Origin: Boseongicola sp.
GTDB lineage: Bacteria; Pseudomonadota; Alphaproteobacteria; Rhodobacterales; Rhodobacteraceae
Direction of reading: 5' to 3'
Assembly (NCBI GenBank): GCA_014075275.1
Contig: CP046179.1
Location: forward strand, 3,419,932 to 3,483,931
Length of the DNA stretch: 64,000 nucleotides
A program made the translations under genes and the position numbers. The notes under the pieces were generated by a model. The model had not been told where the DNA came from, made no database searches, and saw only the letters and a program-made list of their open reading frames with translations. This document shows, one piece after another, positions 24,841 through 34,188 of the stretch (positions are counted from its first letter, which is position 1; the number at the start of each line of letters is the position of its first letter).

Positions 24841-25932
24841 ATGAACTTTACCGTCAGTGAAATTGCCAAGGCGCTGGATGCGGTGCTGTTTGGTGATGGT
24901 GATATAGTCATCAGCGGAGCCTCGGAGCCGGCCAGTGCGGGCGTTTCGGATTTGGCGTTAGCAATGGATCCGAAATACGCCGATGGCCTTGCTTCTGGTT
25001 CAGCATTGGCGGCCATTGTTTGGGAAGATGCAGACTGGCAGTCATTTGGACTGAAGGCAGCGTTGGTGGTGCCTCGCGCGCGTTATGCAATGTCGGGGTT
25101 AACAGCGCTGATGGATTCCGGGCCTGAGATCGAAGCGGGCGTTCATCCCTCTGCCGTCATCCATGAAACAGCTATTATTGGTTGCGGTGTCGCAATCGGG
25201 CCATTGGCAGTGATCGGTGCGCGCTCGCAGATAGGGACGAACGCCCGAATTGCCGCGCATGTTTACATCGCAGAGGAAGTTGAGATTGGCGACAGCGCCT
25301 TGATCCACTCTGGCGTCAGAATTTCAGCCCGTGTCCGAATTGGCGACCGGTTCATTTGTCAGCCGGGTGCGGTAATTGGCGGAGACGGCTTTAGTTTTGT
25401 TACACCCGAGAAAAGCCGGGTAGAGGATGCGCGACAGTCGCTGGGGAAAGATGCGAACGCGTTGAACGCCAGCTGGACGCGTATTCACTCGCTAGGTTCC
25501 GTGAAAATCGGCGATGACGTCGAAGTCGGTGCGAACACTTGTATAGATGCGGGAACTATTCGTGCGACGCAGATCGGCAATCGCACGAAGTTGGATAACC
25601 TTGTTCAGATCGGGCATAATGTGATCGTCGGCGATGACACATTGCTGTGCGCGCAAGTGGGGATCGCCGGTTCGACGACCATTGGAGATCGCGTGGTCAT
25701 GGGCGGACAGTGTGGTGTGTCTGATAACATATTTGTCGGCGATGATGTGGTCGCTGGCGGCGCCTCGAAGATGATGTCGAAGGTGCCTGCTGGACGTGTG
25801 GTTCTTGGGTATCCTGCGATGAAAATGGACCAATATCTGGAGGCCAGTCGTAACTGGCGCAGATTGCCGCGCATGTTGGATGACATCAAAGCGTTAAAGA
25901 AATCTGTTTCAAACCAAGATGGGGATGACTAG
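24841..25932 (+). CDS. lpxD: UDP-3-O-(3-hydroxyacyl)glucosamine N-acyltransferase
   Basis: 363 residues. The N-terminal uridine-binding domain is followed by a left-handed beta-helix of hexapeptide repeats ([19 protein letters not shown] onwards) and the conserved GGDGFSFV and [20 protein letters not shown] segments; H in GHNV is the catalytic base. It adds the N-linked hydroxyacyl chain in lipid A biosynthesis using acyl-ACP. The ATG follows GAAAGGGGCGG. Its usual neighbours bamA, fabZ and lpxA are absent; instead an acyl carrier protein and a ketoacyl synthase follow, which is unusual. Confidence 0.93.
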   Translation: MNFTVSEIAKALDAVLFGDGDIVISGASEPASAGVSDLALAMDPKYADGLASGSALAAIVWEDADWQSFGLKAALVVPRARYAMSGLTALMDSGPEIEAGVHPSAVIHETAIIGCGVAIGPLAVIGARSQIGTNARIAAHVYIAEEVEIGDSALIHSGVRISARVRIGDRFICQPGAVIGGDGFSFVTPEKSRVEDARQSLGKDANALNASWTRIHSLGSVKIGDDVEVGANTCIDAGTIRATQIGNRTKLDNLVQIGHNVIVGDDTLLCAQVGIAGSTTIGDRVVMGGQCGVSDNIFVGDDVVAGGASKMMSKVPAGRVVLGYPAMKMDQYLEASRNWRRLPRMLDDIKALKKSVSNQDGDD

Positions 25933-25975
25933 ATAGTCGCCACACTTCTGGAGCCAAATTCACAGGCAGGTTGAG

Positions 25976-26242
25976 ATGAGCAACGATATAGCAGAGCGTG
26001 TGATCCGAATAATTGCTGACCAAGCTGTCTTGGAGGTGTCTGACGTTGATCGCGGTCAATCCCTGGATGATCTGGGCATCGACAGTATGGGCCTGGTCGA
26101 GGCGATCTTTTCTATCGAGGAAGAGTTTGACATTCAGGTTCCATTCAATGCGAACGAGCCAGAAAAATCTGATTTTGATATCACTTCGGTCTCGGCGGTT
26201 GTTGCGGCAGTTGAAAAGCTGGTTGCGGACCAGACGTCGTAG
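25976..26242 (+). CDS. Acyl carrier protein (dedicated)
   Basis: 88 residues. The phosphopantetheine attachment site is S37 in DDLGIDSMGLVEAIF. The acidic helix II and overall length fit an ACP, but it is not the housekeeping AcpP, whose motif is DSLDTVE. It lies 43 bases after lpxD, and its stop codon is directly followed by the ATG of the ketoacyl synthase, so the two are translated together. It probably carries a specialised acyl chain, perhaps for lipid A, which is inference. Confidence 0.9.
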   Translation: MSNDIAERVIRIIADQAVLEVSDVDRGQSLDDLGIDSMGLVEAIFSIEEEFDIQVPFNANEPEKSDFDITSVSAVVAAVEKLVADQTS

Positions 26243-27451
26243 ATGCGTCGCGTTGTCATAACCGGTGCCGGGACGATTAACCCGCTAGGGCATTCGGTTG
26301 CAGAAACGTTTGAAGCTATGCGCGAAGGGCGGTGCGGCATTGGTGACTTGGATATTCGCGATGTTGAGCGTCTGTCCATACGCATCGGCGGACAGGTTAA
26401 GGAGTATGATCCGGATGCCGAGTTCAACAGGCAGCAACAGGCGCTTTACGACCGATTTACTCAATTTACGCTGATAGCCGCGCGTCAGGCGATTGCGCAG
26501 TCGGGGCTGGTGTTCGAAGGCACATTGGCGGCTGAGTCAGGTGTGGTTCTGGGCACATCCGGCGGCGGCTTGACCACGCAGGACGAAAATTATCGCGCTG
26601 TGTATGAGCAGGGTAAGAACCGAGTTCATCCGTTCATTGTGCCAAAGCTAATGAACAATGCTGCCGCATCGCATGTGTCGATGACGTGGAACCTAAAGGG
26701 GCCGTCATTCACCGTTGCGACAGCTTGCGCTTCGTCCAATCACGCCATGGGTCAGGCGTTCTGGTTGATCCGCAATGGTGGCGCAGAGGTTATGATCACA
26801 GGCGGTTCGGAGTCGATGCTGTGTTTTGGTGGGGTTAAGGCGTGGGAAGGACTGCGTGTCATGTCCAAAGACGCTTGTCGGCCGTTTAGTGCGAACCGTA
26901 ACGGGATGGTTCAAGGCGAGGGCGCAGGGGTGTACGTTTTTGAAGAGCGTGAGCGCGCCGTGGCTCGTGGCGCCGAGATACTGGCGGAGGTCGTGGGATT
27001 TTCGATGACTTCTGATGCCGCTGATATTGTGATGCCAAGCCAACAGGGTGCCGCCCGTGCAATTCGGGGTGCACTGAGGGATGCCAAAATCGATGCAGAC
27101 ATGGTCGACTATATCAATGCTCATGGGACTGGCACGGCGGCCAATGACAAGACGGAATGTGCGGCAGTGGCAAATGTTCTGGGGCGGCACGCAGACAAGG
27201 TTATGATCTCGTCGACCAAGTCGATGCATGGGCATTTGATTGGTGGGACCGGTGCCGTTGAGCTGCTGGCAGTTTTGATGGCTTTGAAAGATGGAATTGT
27301 CGCGCCAACGATTGGCTATGAAGAGCCGGACCCGGAATGCGCGCTGGATGTTGTTCCCAATACGGCGCGAGAGGCCAAAGTAACCTTTGCACTGTCCAAT
27401 GCGTTCGCATTTGGTGGTCTGAATGCTGTGATGGCTTTGAAGCGGGCCTAA
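26243..27451 (+). CDS. beta-ketoacyl-ACP synthase, FabF/KAS II-like
   Basis: 402 residues. The thiolase-fold catalytic triad is visible: C162 in VATACASSNHAMG, a histidine in NAHGTGTAANDKTE and a histidine in SMHGHLIGGTGAVE. The N-terminus RRVVITGAGTINPLG is typical of FabF. It elongates acyl-ACP by condensation with malonyl-ACP. It starts immediately after the dedicated ACP stop and lies in the lpxD run. That context argues for a specialised fatty acid, not for the central FabF, which normally follows acpP. Confidence 0.92.
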   Translation: MRRVVITGAGTINPLGHSVAETFEAMREGRCGIGDLDIRDVERLSIRIGGQVKEYDPDAEFNRQQQALYDRFTQFTLIAARQAIAQSGLVFEGTLAAESGVVLGTSGGGLTTQDENYRAVYEQGKNRVHPFIVPKLMNNAAASHVSMTWNLKGPSFTVATACASSNHAMGQAFWLIRNGGAEVMITGGSESMLCFGGVKAWEGLRVMSKDACRPFSANRNGMVQGEGAGVYVFEERERAVARGAEILAEVVGFSMTSDAADIVMPSQQGAARAIRGALRDAKIDADMVDYINAHGTGTAANDKTECAAVANVLGRHADKVMISSTKSMHGHLIGGTGAVELLAVLMALKDGIVAPTIGYEEPDPECALDVVPNTAREAKVTFALSNAFAFGGLNAVMALKRA

Positions 27452-27535
27452 TTAGTTTAAAAAAATTTTGAAGCGATGTCGAAAATGTCGATCCTCGTTC
27501 GTCTTTAGTTTGACGACCAACGAAAGGAGGCACTT

Positions 27536-27925
27536 ATGTCAGTCGCAATTACAGCCCTATACGCCGCATTTTTGGGCATCATCTTCATCGCATTCTCGGG
27601 GTATGTCAGCTCGGTTCGTAGCAAGACCGGTGTCGGAACCGGAGATGGTGGGAACATCCAGATGGTTGTGGCGATGAGGCGGCACGGCAATATGGCCGAA
27701 TATGTTCCGTTCGCTTTGATACTGATGGCTCTTGCAGAAATCAGCGGCCTGAGCGCCACATGGCTTCATGTGGCTGGGGTGTTGCTGGTGGCAGGCCGAT
27801 TGGTGCATCCGTTTGGTATTGCGGAAGACGGCGGGGTTTTTGCCGCCCGAATTGGTGGGCAACTAGCGACTTATGCAGCCATGACAATTCCGATTGTCTA
27901 CGTGCTGATGGCGGGCATTGCCTAG
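27536..27925 (+). CDS. MAPEG family membrane protein (YecN-like)
   Basis: 129 residues with four hydrophobic segments. The MAPEG signatures are present: NIQMVVAMRRHGNMAEYVPFAL and the later HVAGVLLVAGRLVHPFGI. MAPEG proteins include glutathione-dependent membrane transferases, although bacterial members are largely uncharacterised. A strong GAAAGGAGG precedes the ATG. It lies alone between the ketoacyl synthase and the DGPF/ECF pair. Confidence 0.88.
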   Translation: MSVAITALYAAFLGIIFIAFSGYVSSVRSKTGVGTGDGGNIQMVVAMRRHGNMAEYVPFALILMALAEISGLSATWLHVAGVLLVAGRLVHPFGIAEDGGVFAARIGGQLATYAAMTIPIVYVLMAGIA

Positions 27926-27981
27926 GCCTTGCGTGACGAAATCGAATTCTAGAGACTTTCAACTGAAGTAGGAGAAGATCA

Positions 27982-28332
27982 ATGCGTTATATTGCACTAA
28001 TTTACGCAGCCGACGGAACGGCCCCCCAACCTGGAACACCCGAAGGTGACGACTTCATGAAGAGGTATTTCGAGGTGACGCAAACGTATCGCGAGCGCGG
28101 TGTTTTATTGGCGGGGGAGCCGCTGCAGCACACCGAAACCGCAACATCGGTGCGCGTTCGTGACGGTAAGACCGAAACCATTGACGGGCCTTTTGCTGAG
28201 ACCAAGGAGCGGCTGGGCGGGTATTATGTATTTGATTGCAAAGATTTGGACGAGGCGATTGAGCTTGCGGCCATGATACCAACGGCCGAGGTGGGCACAA
28301 TCGAAGTGCGCCCGATCATGGAACTTGGCTGA
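27982..28332 (+). CDS. YCII/DGPF-domain protein, partner of an ECF42-type sigma factor
   Basis: 116 residues: MRYIALIYAADG at the start, then VRVRDGKTETIDGPFAETKE containing the DGPF motif, and LGGYYVFDCKDLDEAIELA. These proteins have a dimeric ferredoxin-like fold and commonly sit next to ECF42 sigma factors, replacing an anti-sigma factor in the neighbourhood. The stop codon overlaps the start region of the sigma factor gene by 8 bases, showing translational coupling. Its biochemical activity is not known. AGGAGAAG precedes the ATG. Confidence 0.9.
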   Translation: MRYIALIYAADGTAPQPGTPEGDDFMKRYFEVTQTYRERGVLLAGEPLQHTETATSVRVRDGKTETIDGPFAETKERLGGYYVFDCKDLDEAIELAAMIPTAEVGTIEVRPIMELG

Positions 28333-29572
28333 AGATAAAGCCGACAGTGATCTGGCGGATGTCCTTGGCGGTATCTTGCGGAAAGATCGCGGACAATTGC
28401 TGGCGGCGCTTATCGGTGCCGTCGGCGACTTTGATTTGGCCGAAGATTGTTTGAGCGATGCTGTTGAACGTGCGTTGGTGCATTGGAAACGCAGTGGCAT
28501 TCCCAGATCGCCAAAGGGGTGGCTGCTTCAGGTTGGGCGGCGCTCGGCCATTGACCGTATTCGGCGAGGCAGAAGGTTGGCGGCCAGAGCCCCGGACATC
28601 GAGCGTTTGATGGAAGAAGATCAGGAATCCCGTAATGCGAAGCCTGAGGAGATTCCGGATGAGCGGTTGCGGTTGATATTTACCTGCTGTCACCCGGCGC
28701 TTGAGGAAAAGACCCGCATTGCACTGACATTGCGCACCGTAGGCGGGCTAACGACGCGGGAAATTGCGCGCGCATTTTTAGACTCTGAAGTGAATATTGG
28801 GCAGCGGCTGTCGCGAGCGAGGTCAAAAATTGGAGCAGCGACAATACCGTATGTTGTTCCCGAAAGAGCTGATTGGGATGCCAGGCTCGGTTCAGTGTTG
28901 ACCGTTATCTATTTGATTTTCAACGAAGGTTGGACGGCAGGGGCGGGCGAAGCTCCGATCCGAAATCGGTTGTGCGATGAAGCGATTTTTTTGGCCAGAC
29001 TAATGTGCCAGCTGGCACCGGAAGAGTCGGAAATAGAAGGGCTGCTTGCTCTGATGCTATTGACCCACGCCAGGCACGGTGCACGTCATCAGACTGGTCG
29101 GGGATTTATTCCGTTGGATCAGCAAGACCGAAGGCTTTGGGACGATGCCATGATATCAGAAGGGTTAAATGTTCTGGATGCCGCAGTTGCGCGTCAGAAT
29201 GTTGGACCATTCCAATGTCAGGCGGCAATCCATGCGCTGCACGTCCAGTCTGATTCAGACGTCGGCACGGATTGGGCGCAGATTGTGTTGCTGTATGATC
29301 GGTTGCTTGAGTTCCAGCCTTCGCCGGTTGTTCGGTTGAATCGCGCAGTGGCATTAGCCGAAACCGGATCATTGGATCTGGCATTGAGTGAAGTGCGCGG
29401 GTTGAAAGAAGAACTTCCGCGTTATCAGCCTTACTACGCTGCATTGGCGGAACTGGAGGCGCGGGCAGGAACTAAAACGGCTGCGCGTGACGCGATGGAC
29501 ATGGCAATAAAATTGTCGAGCAGTGATGATGAGAAACGGTGGCTTGCCGCGAAACGACAGCAACTTGAGTGA
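28325..29572 (+). CDS. ECF sigma factor with C-terminal TPR-like extension (ECF42 group)
   Basis: 415 residues from a TTG overlapping the end of the DGPF gene. Sigma2 (LIGAVGDFDLAEDCLSDAVERAL, RSPKGWLLQVGRRSAIDRIRR) and sigma4 (LTLRTVGGLTTREIARAFLD) regions are followed by a long C-terminal domain (about 190-415) with the family pattern VIYLIFNEGW. That extension plus the adjacent DGPF gene is the hallmark of ECF42. Such sigmas are thought to be controlled through their own C-terminal domain, and the signal is unknown. It converges with mur, with stop codons directly abutting. Confidence 0.92.
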   Translation: MAEDKADSDLADVLGGILRKDRGQLLAALIGAVGDFDLAEDCLSDAVERALVHWKRSGIPRSPKGWLLQVGRRSAIDRIRRGRRLAARAPDIERLMEEDQESRNAKPEEIPDERLRLIFTCCHPALEEKTRIALTLRTVGGLTTREIARAFLDSEVNIGQRLSRARSKIGAATIPYVVPERADWDARLGSVLTVIYLIFNEGWTAGAGEAPIRNRLCDEAIFLARLMCQLAPEESEIEGLLALMLLTHARHGARHQTGRGFIPLDQQDRRLWDDAMISEGLNVLDAAVARQNVGPFQCQAAIHALHVQSDSDVGTDWAQIVLLYDRLLEFQPSPVVRLNRAVALAETGSLDLALSEVRGLKEELPRYQPYYAALAELEARAGTKTAARDAMDMAIKLSSSDDEKRWLAAKRQQLE

Positions 29573-29986
29573 TCAATCAGATTTCTTAGGGACGCCATAA
29601 AGTTCTAGTCGATGGCCACGCAATTCGAACCCCAGTTTGTCGGCGATCTTTTCCTGCAGGGCTTCGATTTCGGCATCGACAAATTCTATGACTTCGCCTG
29701 AATGCAGATCAATCAGGTGGTCGTGATGGTCACGTTCGGCGTCTTCGTACCGTGCCCGGCCGTCGCGAAACTCTAATTTTTCAAGGATGCCAGCCTCTTC
29801 AAAGAGTTTTACTGTTCGGTAAACTGTCGCAAGCGAGATCTTGGGATCGACGCCGCTGGCGCGCGCGTAAAGCTCTTCGACGTCTGGGTGGTCGTCGGCT
29901 TCTTCCAGGACAGATGCAATCGTGCGTCGCTGGTCGGTTAAGCGCAGTCCTTGCTCTTCGCATCGCTCGATAATGGTATCGGGCAT
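29573..29986 (-). CDS. mur: Fur family regulator, Mur (manganese-type) subgroup
   Basis: 137 residues. The DNA-binding half has RLTDQRRTIASVLEEADDHP and SLATVYRTVKLFEEAGIL. The metal-binding half reads AERDHHDHLIDLHSGEVIEF and ends GHRLELYGVPKK, which is close to rhizobial and rhodobacterial Mur/Fur proteins. The CxxC structural zinc pairs of enterobacterial Fur are missing, as in Mur. It probably represses manganese or iron uptake when metal is plentiful. AGGAGG lies close to the ATG. An inverted repeat lies about 45-75 bases upstream of the start. Confidence 0.87.
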   Translation of the reverse strand: MPDTIIERCEEQGLRLTDQRRTIASVLEEADDHPDVEELYARASGVDPKISLATVYRTVKLFEEAGILEKLEFRDGRARYEDAERDHHDHLIDLHSGEVIEFVDAEIEALQEKIADKLGFELRGHRLELYGVPKKSD

Positions 29987-30030
29987 GTCCCCTCCTTACT
30001 GCGCCTGAGTTTTCGTTTTAGGGCAAGGTG

Positions 30031-30060
30031 CTTATCAGGGAAAGCCCGCACTGTGATAAG
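30031..30060. repeat. Inverted repeat between selO 3' end and mur promoter
   Basis: CTTATCA at 30031-30037 faces TGATAAG at 30054-30060 around a 16-base spacer. It could be a mur operator or a transcript-end hairpin for selO; nothing in the sequence decides between them. Confidence 0.35.
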
Positions 30061-30072
30061 ACTTGGTGAGAA

Positions 30073-31497
30073 TTACGTTCCGCAGAATGTTTGAGGCACT
30101 CTTTCGCCGTCGCTTGGTGGGCGGGTCAGGTCTTTGAAAGCATCCAGGTCAGCGAATGGGTCAGACAGTGCGGCGTTCAGTCGTTCAAAAACGGAATAGT
30201 CACCATCTACGCCGGCTTGAATAGCTTCTTCGATCCGATGAGTGCGTGCGATAAATGCGGGATTGACGCGATGAAGTTCTGGCAGGCGGTCTTCTGGAGT
30301 TGTTTGTTCGTGGTCAAGACGGTCCCGCCATTTTTGCTGCCATTCAGTGTAGAACTCTGGCTGCAAAAACTGGTCTTTTGCGTTGTCGTCTCCCAATGAC
30401 CTGAAGGTGTTCGTGAAGTCGGCCTGGCCTTTTGCCATTCTATTCATGAGATCGTGAATGAGTTCTTCGTCGCCATCTTCACTGGACTGGAGGCCCAGTT
30501 TGGCGCGGAATACTTTTAGCCACTCGGAGCGGAACATGTCTGGGAAAGCGTCAATGCTGGCCTGCGCATCTTCGACTTTGTCAATCAGCGGAACAAGGGA
30601 CGTGGCGAGCTGGGCCAGATTCCACATGGCAATATCGGGTTGTCGTGCATAGGCGTAGCGGCCGTGTTGGTCGATAGATGAAAAGACGCGTAGAGGATGG
30701 TGTTCATCCATAAATGCGCAGGGGCCATAGTCGATAGTTTCGCCCGAGATTGTCATATTGTCGGTGTTCATCACACCATGAATGAAGCCAAATCCCATCC
30801 ATCTGGCGATCAACCGGGCCTGTTTTTCTACGACGGAATTTAGAAGGCCCAAAGCGTCATGGGCATCTGGAAAGTGCCTTTGAATAGCATGATCCGCCAA
30901 GTGTACGAGTGCTTCGACATCTTTTTGCGACGCAAAATACTGAAAGGTTCCGACGCGGATATGACTTGATGCGACGCGCGTCAAAATGGCTCCGGGCAGG
31001 GGTGCCTCGCGGATAACAGTTTCGCCGGTGGCGACGGCAGCCAGAGCGCGTGTGGTTGGAACGCCCAAGGCGTGCATGGCCTCAGACACGATATATTCAC
31101 GCAAAACCGGGCCAACCCAGGCGCGGCCATCGCCCATTCGTGAATAGGGTGTTGGGCCGGAACCCTTTAGTTGGAGGTCATATCGCGATCCGTTTGGGGC
31201 AACGATTTCGCCGAGAAGAAGTGCACGCCCGTCGCCCAAGCGCGGCGACCAGCCGCCGAACTGATGACCGGCGTAGACCTGCGCAAGTGGTGCTGCCTCG
31301 GACGGCATCGCATTTCCTGCGAGCATTGCCATGCCTTCGGGTGATGACAGTGCGGCAGTATCCAACCCCAGCTCAGTGGCCAAGGCTTGGTTCATAGCGA
31401 TCAATGAGGGCTCGCGGACCGGAATGGGGGACATTCTGGTGTAAAACCGATCAGGCAGTTTGGCGTAGCTGTTATCGAAGGGAACGGTGAAGGACAT
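30073..31497 (-). CDS. selO: Protein adenylyltransferase SelO (YdiU/UPF0061)
   Basis: 474 residues. A pseudokinase that AMPylates proteins in redox stress. Visible are [38 protein letters not shown], the [22 protein letters not shown] catalytic stretch and the C-terminal QTFCGT, whose cysteine takes the place of the selenocysteine found in some eukaryotic homologues. Length fits the family. It follows the acetyltransferase gene on the same strand by 34 bases. Confidence 0.94.
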   Translation of the reverse strand: MSFTVPFDNSYAKLPDRFYTRMSPIPVREPSLIAMNQALATELGLDTAALSSPEGMAMLAGNAMPSEAAPLAQVYAGHQFGGWSPRLGDGRALLLGEIVAPNGSRYDLQLKGSGPTPYSRMGDGRAWVGPVLREYIVSEAMHALGVPTTRALAAVATGETVIREAPLPGAILTRVASSHIRVGTFQYFASQKDVEALVHLADHAIQRHFPDAHDALGLLNSVVEKQARLIARWMGFGFIHGVMNTDNMTISGETIDYGPCAFMDEHHPLRVFSSIDQHGRYAYARQPDIAMWNLAQLATSLVPLIDKVEDAQASIDAFPDMFRSEWLKVFRAKLGLQSSEDGDEELIHDLMNRMAKGQADFTNTFRSLGDDNAKDQFLQPEFYTEWQQKWRDRLDHEQTTPEDRLPELHRVNPAFIARTHRIEEAIQAGVDGDYSVFERLNAALSDPFADLDAFKDLTRPPSDGERVPQTFCGT

Positions 31498-31531
31498 ATT
31501 GGTTAATATAGGCCGTGCGATTGGGATTGCA

Positions 31532-31978
31532 TCACGCTGTCCACGTCATCAGTCCATAGCTGCGCCGTTGAAAGCCCAAGCGTTTGTATAGGTTGCGTGC
31601 TGGTGTGTTGTCGTTGGAGATTTCCAGATGCAGGGCTTTGACACCAGCATCCTGGAGTGAGCTTATTAGAGCGCCAAGCGCTTCGCCGCCCATGCCCCGA
31701 CCGCGCACTTTTTCCCGAACCCAGAACTCATCTATGAAACCGTCCATTCCGCCCATCTCGATTGACCAGCCAAAACTGACGGCGACATAGCCGACTGGTG
31801 CAATTTTCGGGCCTACAAGCCAAATGGCGCCATGAGGAGAGCCTTTGAGCAATGGGAGAATGGCGTCACGGCGCGTTTCGGGAGTGGACGAAATATCCTC
31901 GAACGCATGATAGGCTTCGACCATGGACTCGATACGCTCAAGGGATTTTTCATCGGCCAAATGCAGAAGTTGTGTCAA
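31532..31978 (-). CDS. GNAT family N-acetyltransferase
   Basis: 148 residues with a GNAT core: [20 protein letters not shown], then the acetyl-CoA loop [18 protein letters not shown], and [20 protein letters not shown] with [11 protein letters not shown] at the end. The substrate is unknown. It lies between a nucleoside hydrolase gene and selO on the same strand. Confidence 0.9.
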   Translation of the reverse strand: MTQLLHLADEKSLERIESMVEAYHAFEDISSTPETRRDAILPLLKGSPHGAIWLVGPKIAPVGYVAVSFGWSIEMGGMDGFIDEFWVREKVRGRGMGGEALGALISSLQDAGVKALHLEISNDNTPARNLYKRLGFQRRSYGLMTWTA

Positions 31979-32065
31979 CAGAAGTGCTCCGGTGCAGGGT
32001 CATTGCTGTGAATTGTTGTTTCGGATGAGGCGGGGTTGGAAATTGGGCAAAATCTAAAATGGTCA

Positions 32066-33010
32066 CTAAAGGCGCGCCAGTCTTTCGGTCAGAAGGTCAA
32101 AGAACATCTTTTTGTCAATGTCGCCCATGAACATTGCGTTGACTGGGCGATCCGTCACGCCCCACCAATCGGCAACTGTCATTCCGAGTGTAAGTTCGGA
32201 GGAGGTTTCAATCTCTACATTCACTTTGCGACCCGAAAACATAGAAGGGTTGATCAGATAAGCCACGGTGCAGGGGTCATGTAGCGGTGCGCCTTCGGAG
32301 CCGTATTTTTCTTTGTCGAACCTTTCGAAAAAATCGGTCCATTCTGCAACCATTTGGCCGACGTCGGTACCAAGATCGCGCATTCCTTGAACCCACGTGG
32401 CGTTGGTCAGGGCCTTGTGGGTGAGGTCTAGCGGCATGACGACGATTTCGACCCCAGATTTGAAAACGATTTCAGCGGCTTCAGGATCGACATAGATGTT
32501 GAATTCGGCTGCGGGTGTGCTGTTGCCGACTTCGAAGTAGGCGCCACCCATCAGAACGATCTCCTGAACGCGATCGACTATGTCCGGTGCCTGCTGAAAG
32601 GCTTGGGCGATGTTCGTTAGCGGGCCGATTGGAACCAGGGTAACCGTTCCGGGCTCTTCGTTTCGAAGGGTCTGGATGATAAAATCCACGCCGTGCTGCT
32701 CCTGCAGCGGCATATTTGGCTCTGGAAGTTGTGGTCCGTCCAAGCCGGTTTTCCCGTGAACGTGCTCGGCAGTTACCAGCTTGCGTGACAAAGGCTGATC
32801 GCAACCAGCGAAGACCCTAACATCTGGACGCCCAGCCAGTTCACAGACGATGCGAGCGTTCTTCTGAGTGAGGTTCAGAGGGACGTTGCCTGCGACCGCG
32901 ACAACACCCAATACGTCAACTTCATCTGGTGAAGCCAGCGCCAGAAGAATGGCAACGGCGTCGTCCTGGCCGGGATCAGTATCTATGATAATTTTGCGTG
33001 GGGCGGCCAT
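32066..33010 (-). CDS. Inosine-uridine-type nucleoside hydrolase
   Basis: 314 residues from ATG 33008-33010, preceded by GGAG at suitable spacing; an upstream ATG at 33046 gives a non-family leader. The calcium-binding aspartates are in IIIDTDPGQDDAVAILLAL near the N-terminus and the conserved PLHDPCTVAYLI near the C-terminus. It hydrolyses ribonucleosides to ribose and free base, feeding purine or pyrimidine salvage. It could functionally feed the purine breakdown genes elsewhere in the window, though nothing shows that directly. Confidence 0.92.
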   Translation of the reverse strand: MAAPRKIIIDTDPGQDDAVAILLALASPDEVDVLGVVAVAGNVPLNLTQKNARIVCELAGRPDVRVFAGCDQPLSRKLVTAEHVHGKTGLDGPQLPEPNMPLQEQHGVDFIIQTLRNEEPGTVTLVPIGPLTNIAQAFQQAPDIVDRVQEIVLMGGAYFEVGNSTPAAEFNIYVDPEAAEIVFKSGVEIVVMPLDLTHKALTNATWVQGMRDLGTDVGQMVAEWTDFFERFDKEKYGSEGAPLHDPCTVAYLINPSMFSGRKVNVEIETSSELTLGMTVADWWGVTDRPVNAMFMGDIDKKMFFDLLTERLARL

Positions 33011-33084
33011 GTGGGTCTCCGAATTGAGCCGGAACATTGGCTGCACGTCGCACTGATGTCCATAGGGTGGGCAATCAGAGTGCC

Positions 33085-34107
33085 TTATCCATCTGTGCCT
33101 GCAGCACCATCAAAGTCCACACGTTCGACTATCTTCAAAGCTTCGGCGCGGTGCTGGGAAATTGTCGCCAAATCTGTTTGATCTGGATCGAAAGAACCCC
33201 ATGACGCCACTAAGTCCGAAATATCAGCATCGGGACTAGCAGGGTATTCATAGACAGCGGATGCAAAGATGGATTGCGCGTTGTTGGATGCCAAGTATTC
33301 CATGAATTTCAGCGCATTATCCCGATTGGGAGCGCTGGCTGTCATGGCAACACCTGAAACATTCACATGGGTTTGGTTGTTATCGGCGAATGTCGGAAAC
33401 TCGATGCGAACCGCGTTTGCCCAGTCTTGCTGATCCGGATCATTCAGCATTGCGCCCATGTAGTAGGTGTTTCCAATCGATATATCGCATTCACCAGCCC
33501 AGATCGATTTGACCTGCGCGCGGTCATTACCTTCGGGAGCCTTGGCCAGATTTGCCTTTACGCCTTGAAGCCAGCTTTCTGCGGTTTCAGGCCCAACGTG
33601 TTCAATAACAGCCGACAGAAGTCCAAGAGTGTAGGAATGAGTGCCCGAGCGGGTGCAGATGCGGCCTTTCCATTTTGGGTCGGCCAGATCATCGTAAGTT
33701 GTGACTTCTCCGGGGGCGACACGATCTTTGGAGGCATAGATGATCCGTGCCCTTGTTGTCAGCGCGAACCACTCACCAGCGGGGTCGCGTAAGTTTGCTG
33801 GAATTGAAGACGAGAGCGCATCGCTTTTGACGGGCTGAGTGACCCCTGCGGATTTAGCTTCGGTTAGGCGGCTGATGTCAGTGGTCAGAATGATGTCGGC
33901 TGGAGAACGTTTGCCTTCTGCCAGAAGCCGTTCGACCAATCCCTTGTTCACAAAAGCAACATTCGTTTCGATGCCTGTTTCTTGGGTAAACCCATCCAAT
34001 AGTGGCTGGATAAGTTCCGGCTGGCGATACGAGTAGATATTGACCTCGGCGCTGAATGCGGGTGCTGCAATCAACGACACGGCGAGCATGATAGGGGCGG
34101 TTCGCAT
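33085..34107 (-). CDS. Iron(III)-type ABC transporter substrate-binding protein (FbpA/AfuA-like)
   Basis: 340 residues from ATG 34105-34107 with GGAG upstream. The signal peptide MRTAPIMLAVSLIAAPAFSA is followed by the mature start EVNIYSYRQPELIQPLLDGF. Other family features are ADIILTTDISRLTEAKSAG, WFALTTRARIIYASKDRV, GRICTRSGTHSYTLGLLSAV and GNTYYMGAML, where the paired tyrosines are iron ligands in FbpA relatives. It should capture ferric iron in the periplasm. No permease or ATPase gene is adjacent, so it is an orphan here and must use a transporter encoded elsewhere. A consensus-like promoter lies upstream. Confidence 0.9.
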   Translation of the reverse strand: MRTAPIMLAVSLIAAPAFSAEVNIYSYRQPELIQPLLDGFTQETGIETNVAFVNKGLVERLLAEGKRSPADIILTTDISRLTEAKSAGVTQPVKSDALSSSIPANLRDPAGEWFALTTRARIIYASKDRVAPGEVTTYDDLADPKWKGRICTRSGTHSYTLGLLSAVIEHVGPETAESWLQGVKANLAKAPEGNDRAQVKSIWAGECDISIGNTYYMGAMLNDPDQQDWANAVRIEFPTFADNNQTHVNVSGVAMTASAPNRDNALKFMEYLASNNAQSIFASAVYEYPASPDADISDLVASWGSFDPDQTDLATISQHRAEALKIVERVDFDGAAGTDG

Positions 34108-34139
34108 TAAACACTCCAAAGGTTTAAGACACGCTGAGG

Positions 34140-34168
34140 TATTAATCCGACTCTTTTTGTCGGGTCAA
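34140..34168 (-). promoter_or_regulatory. Sigma70-like promoter upstream of the iron-binding protein gene, with hairpin in spacer
   Basis: On the minus strand TTGACC (34163-34168) and TTAATA (34140-34145) are separated by 17 bases. The spacer contains CCGAC-n7-GTCGG (34147-34151 and 34159-34163), which could be an operator or the mazG transcript end. The site is 33 bases upstream of the start codon. Confidence 0.45.
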
Positions 34169-34188
34169 TATCTGATCATTAAAGTCGG

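Noticed and set aside
30073-30090. Possible selenocysteine at the SelO C-terminus
   Set aside because: The codon in the terminal CGT motif is a normal cysteine codon; no in-frame TGA or insertion element is present.
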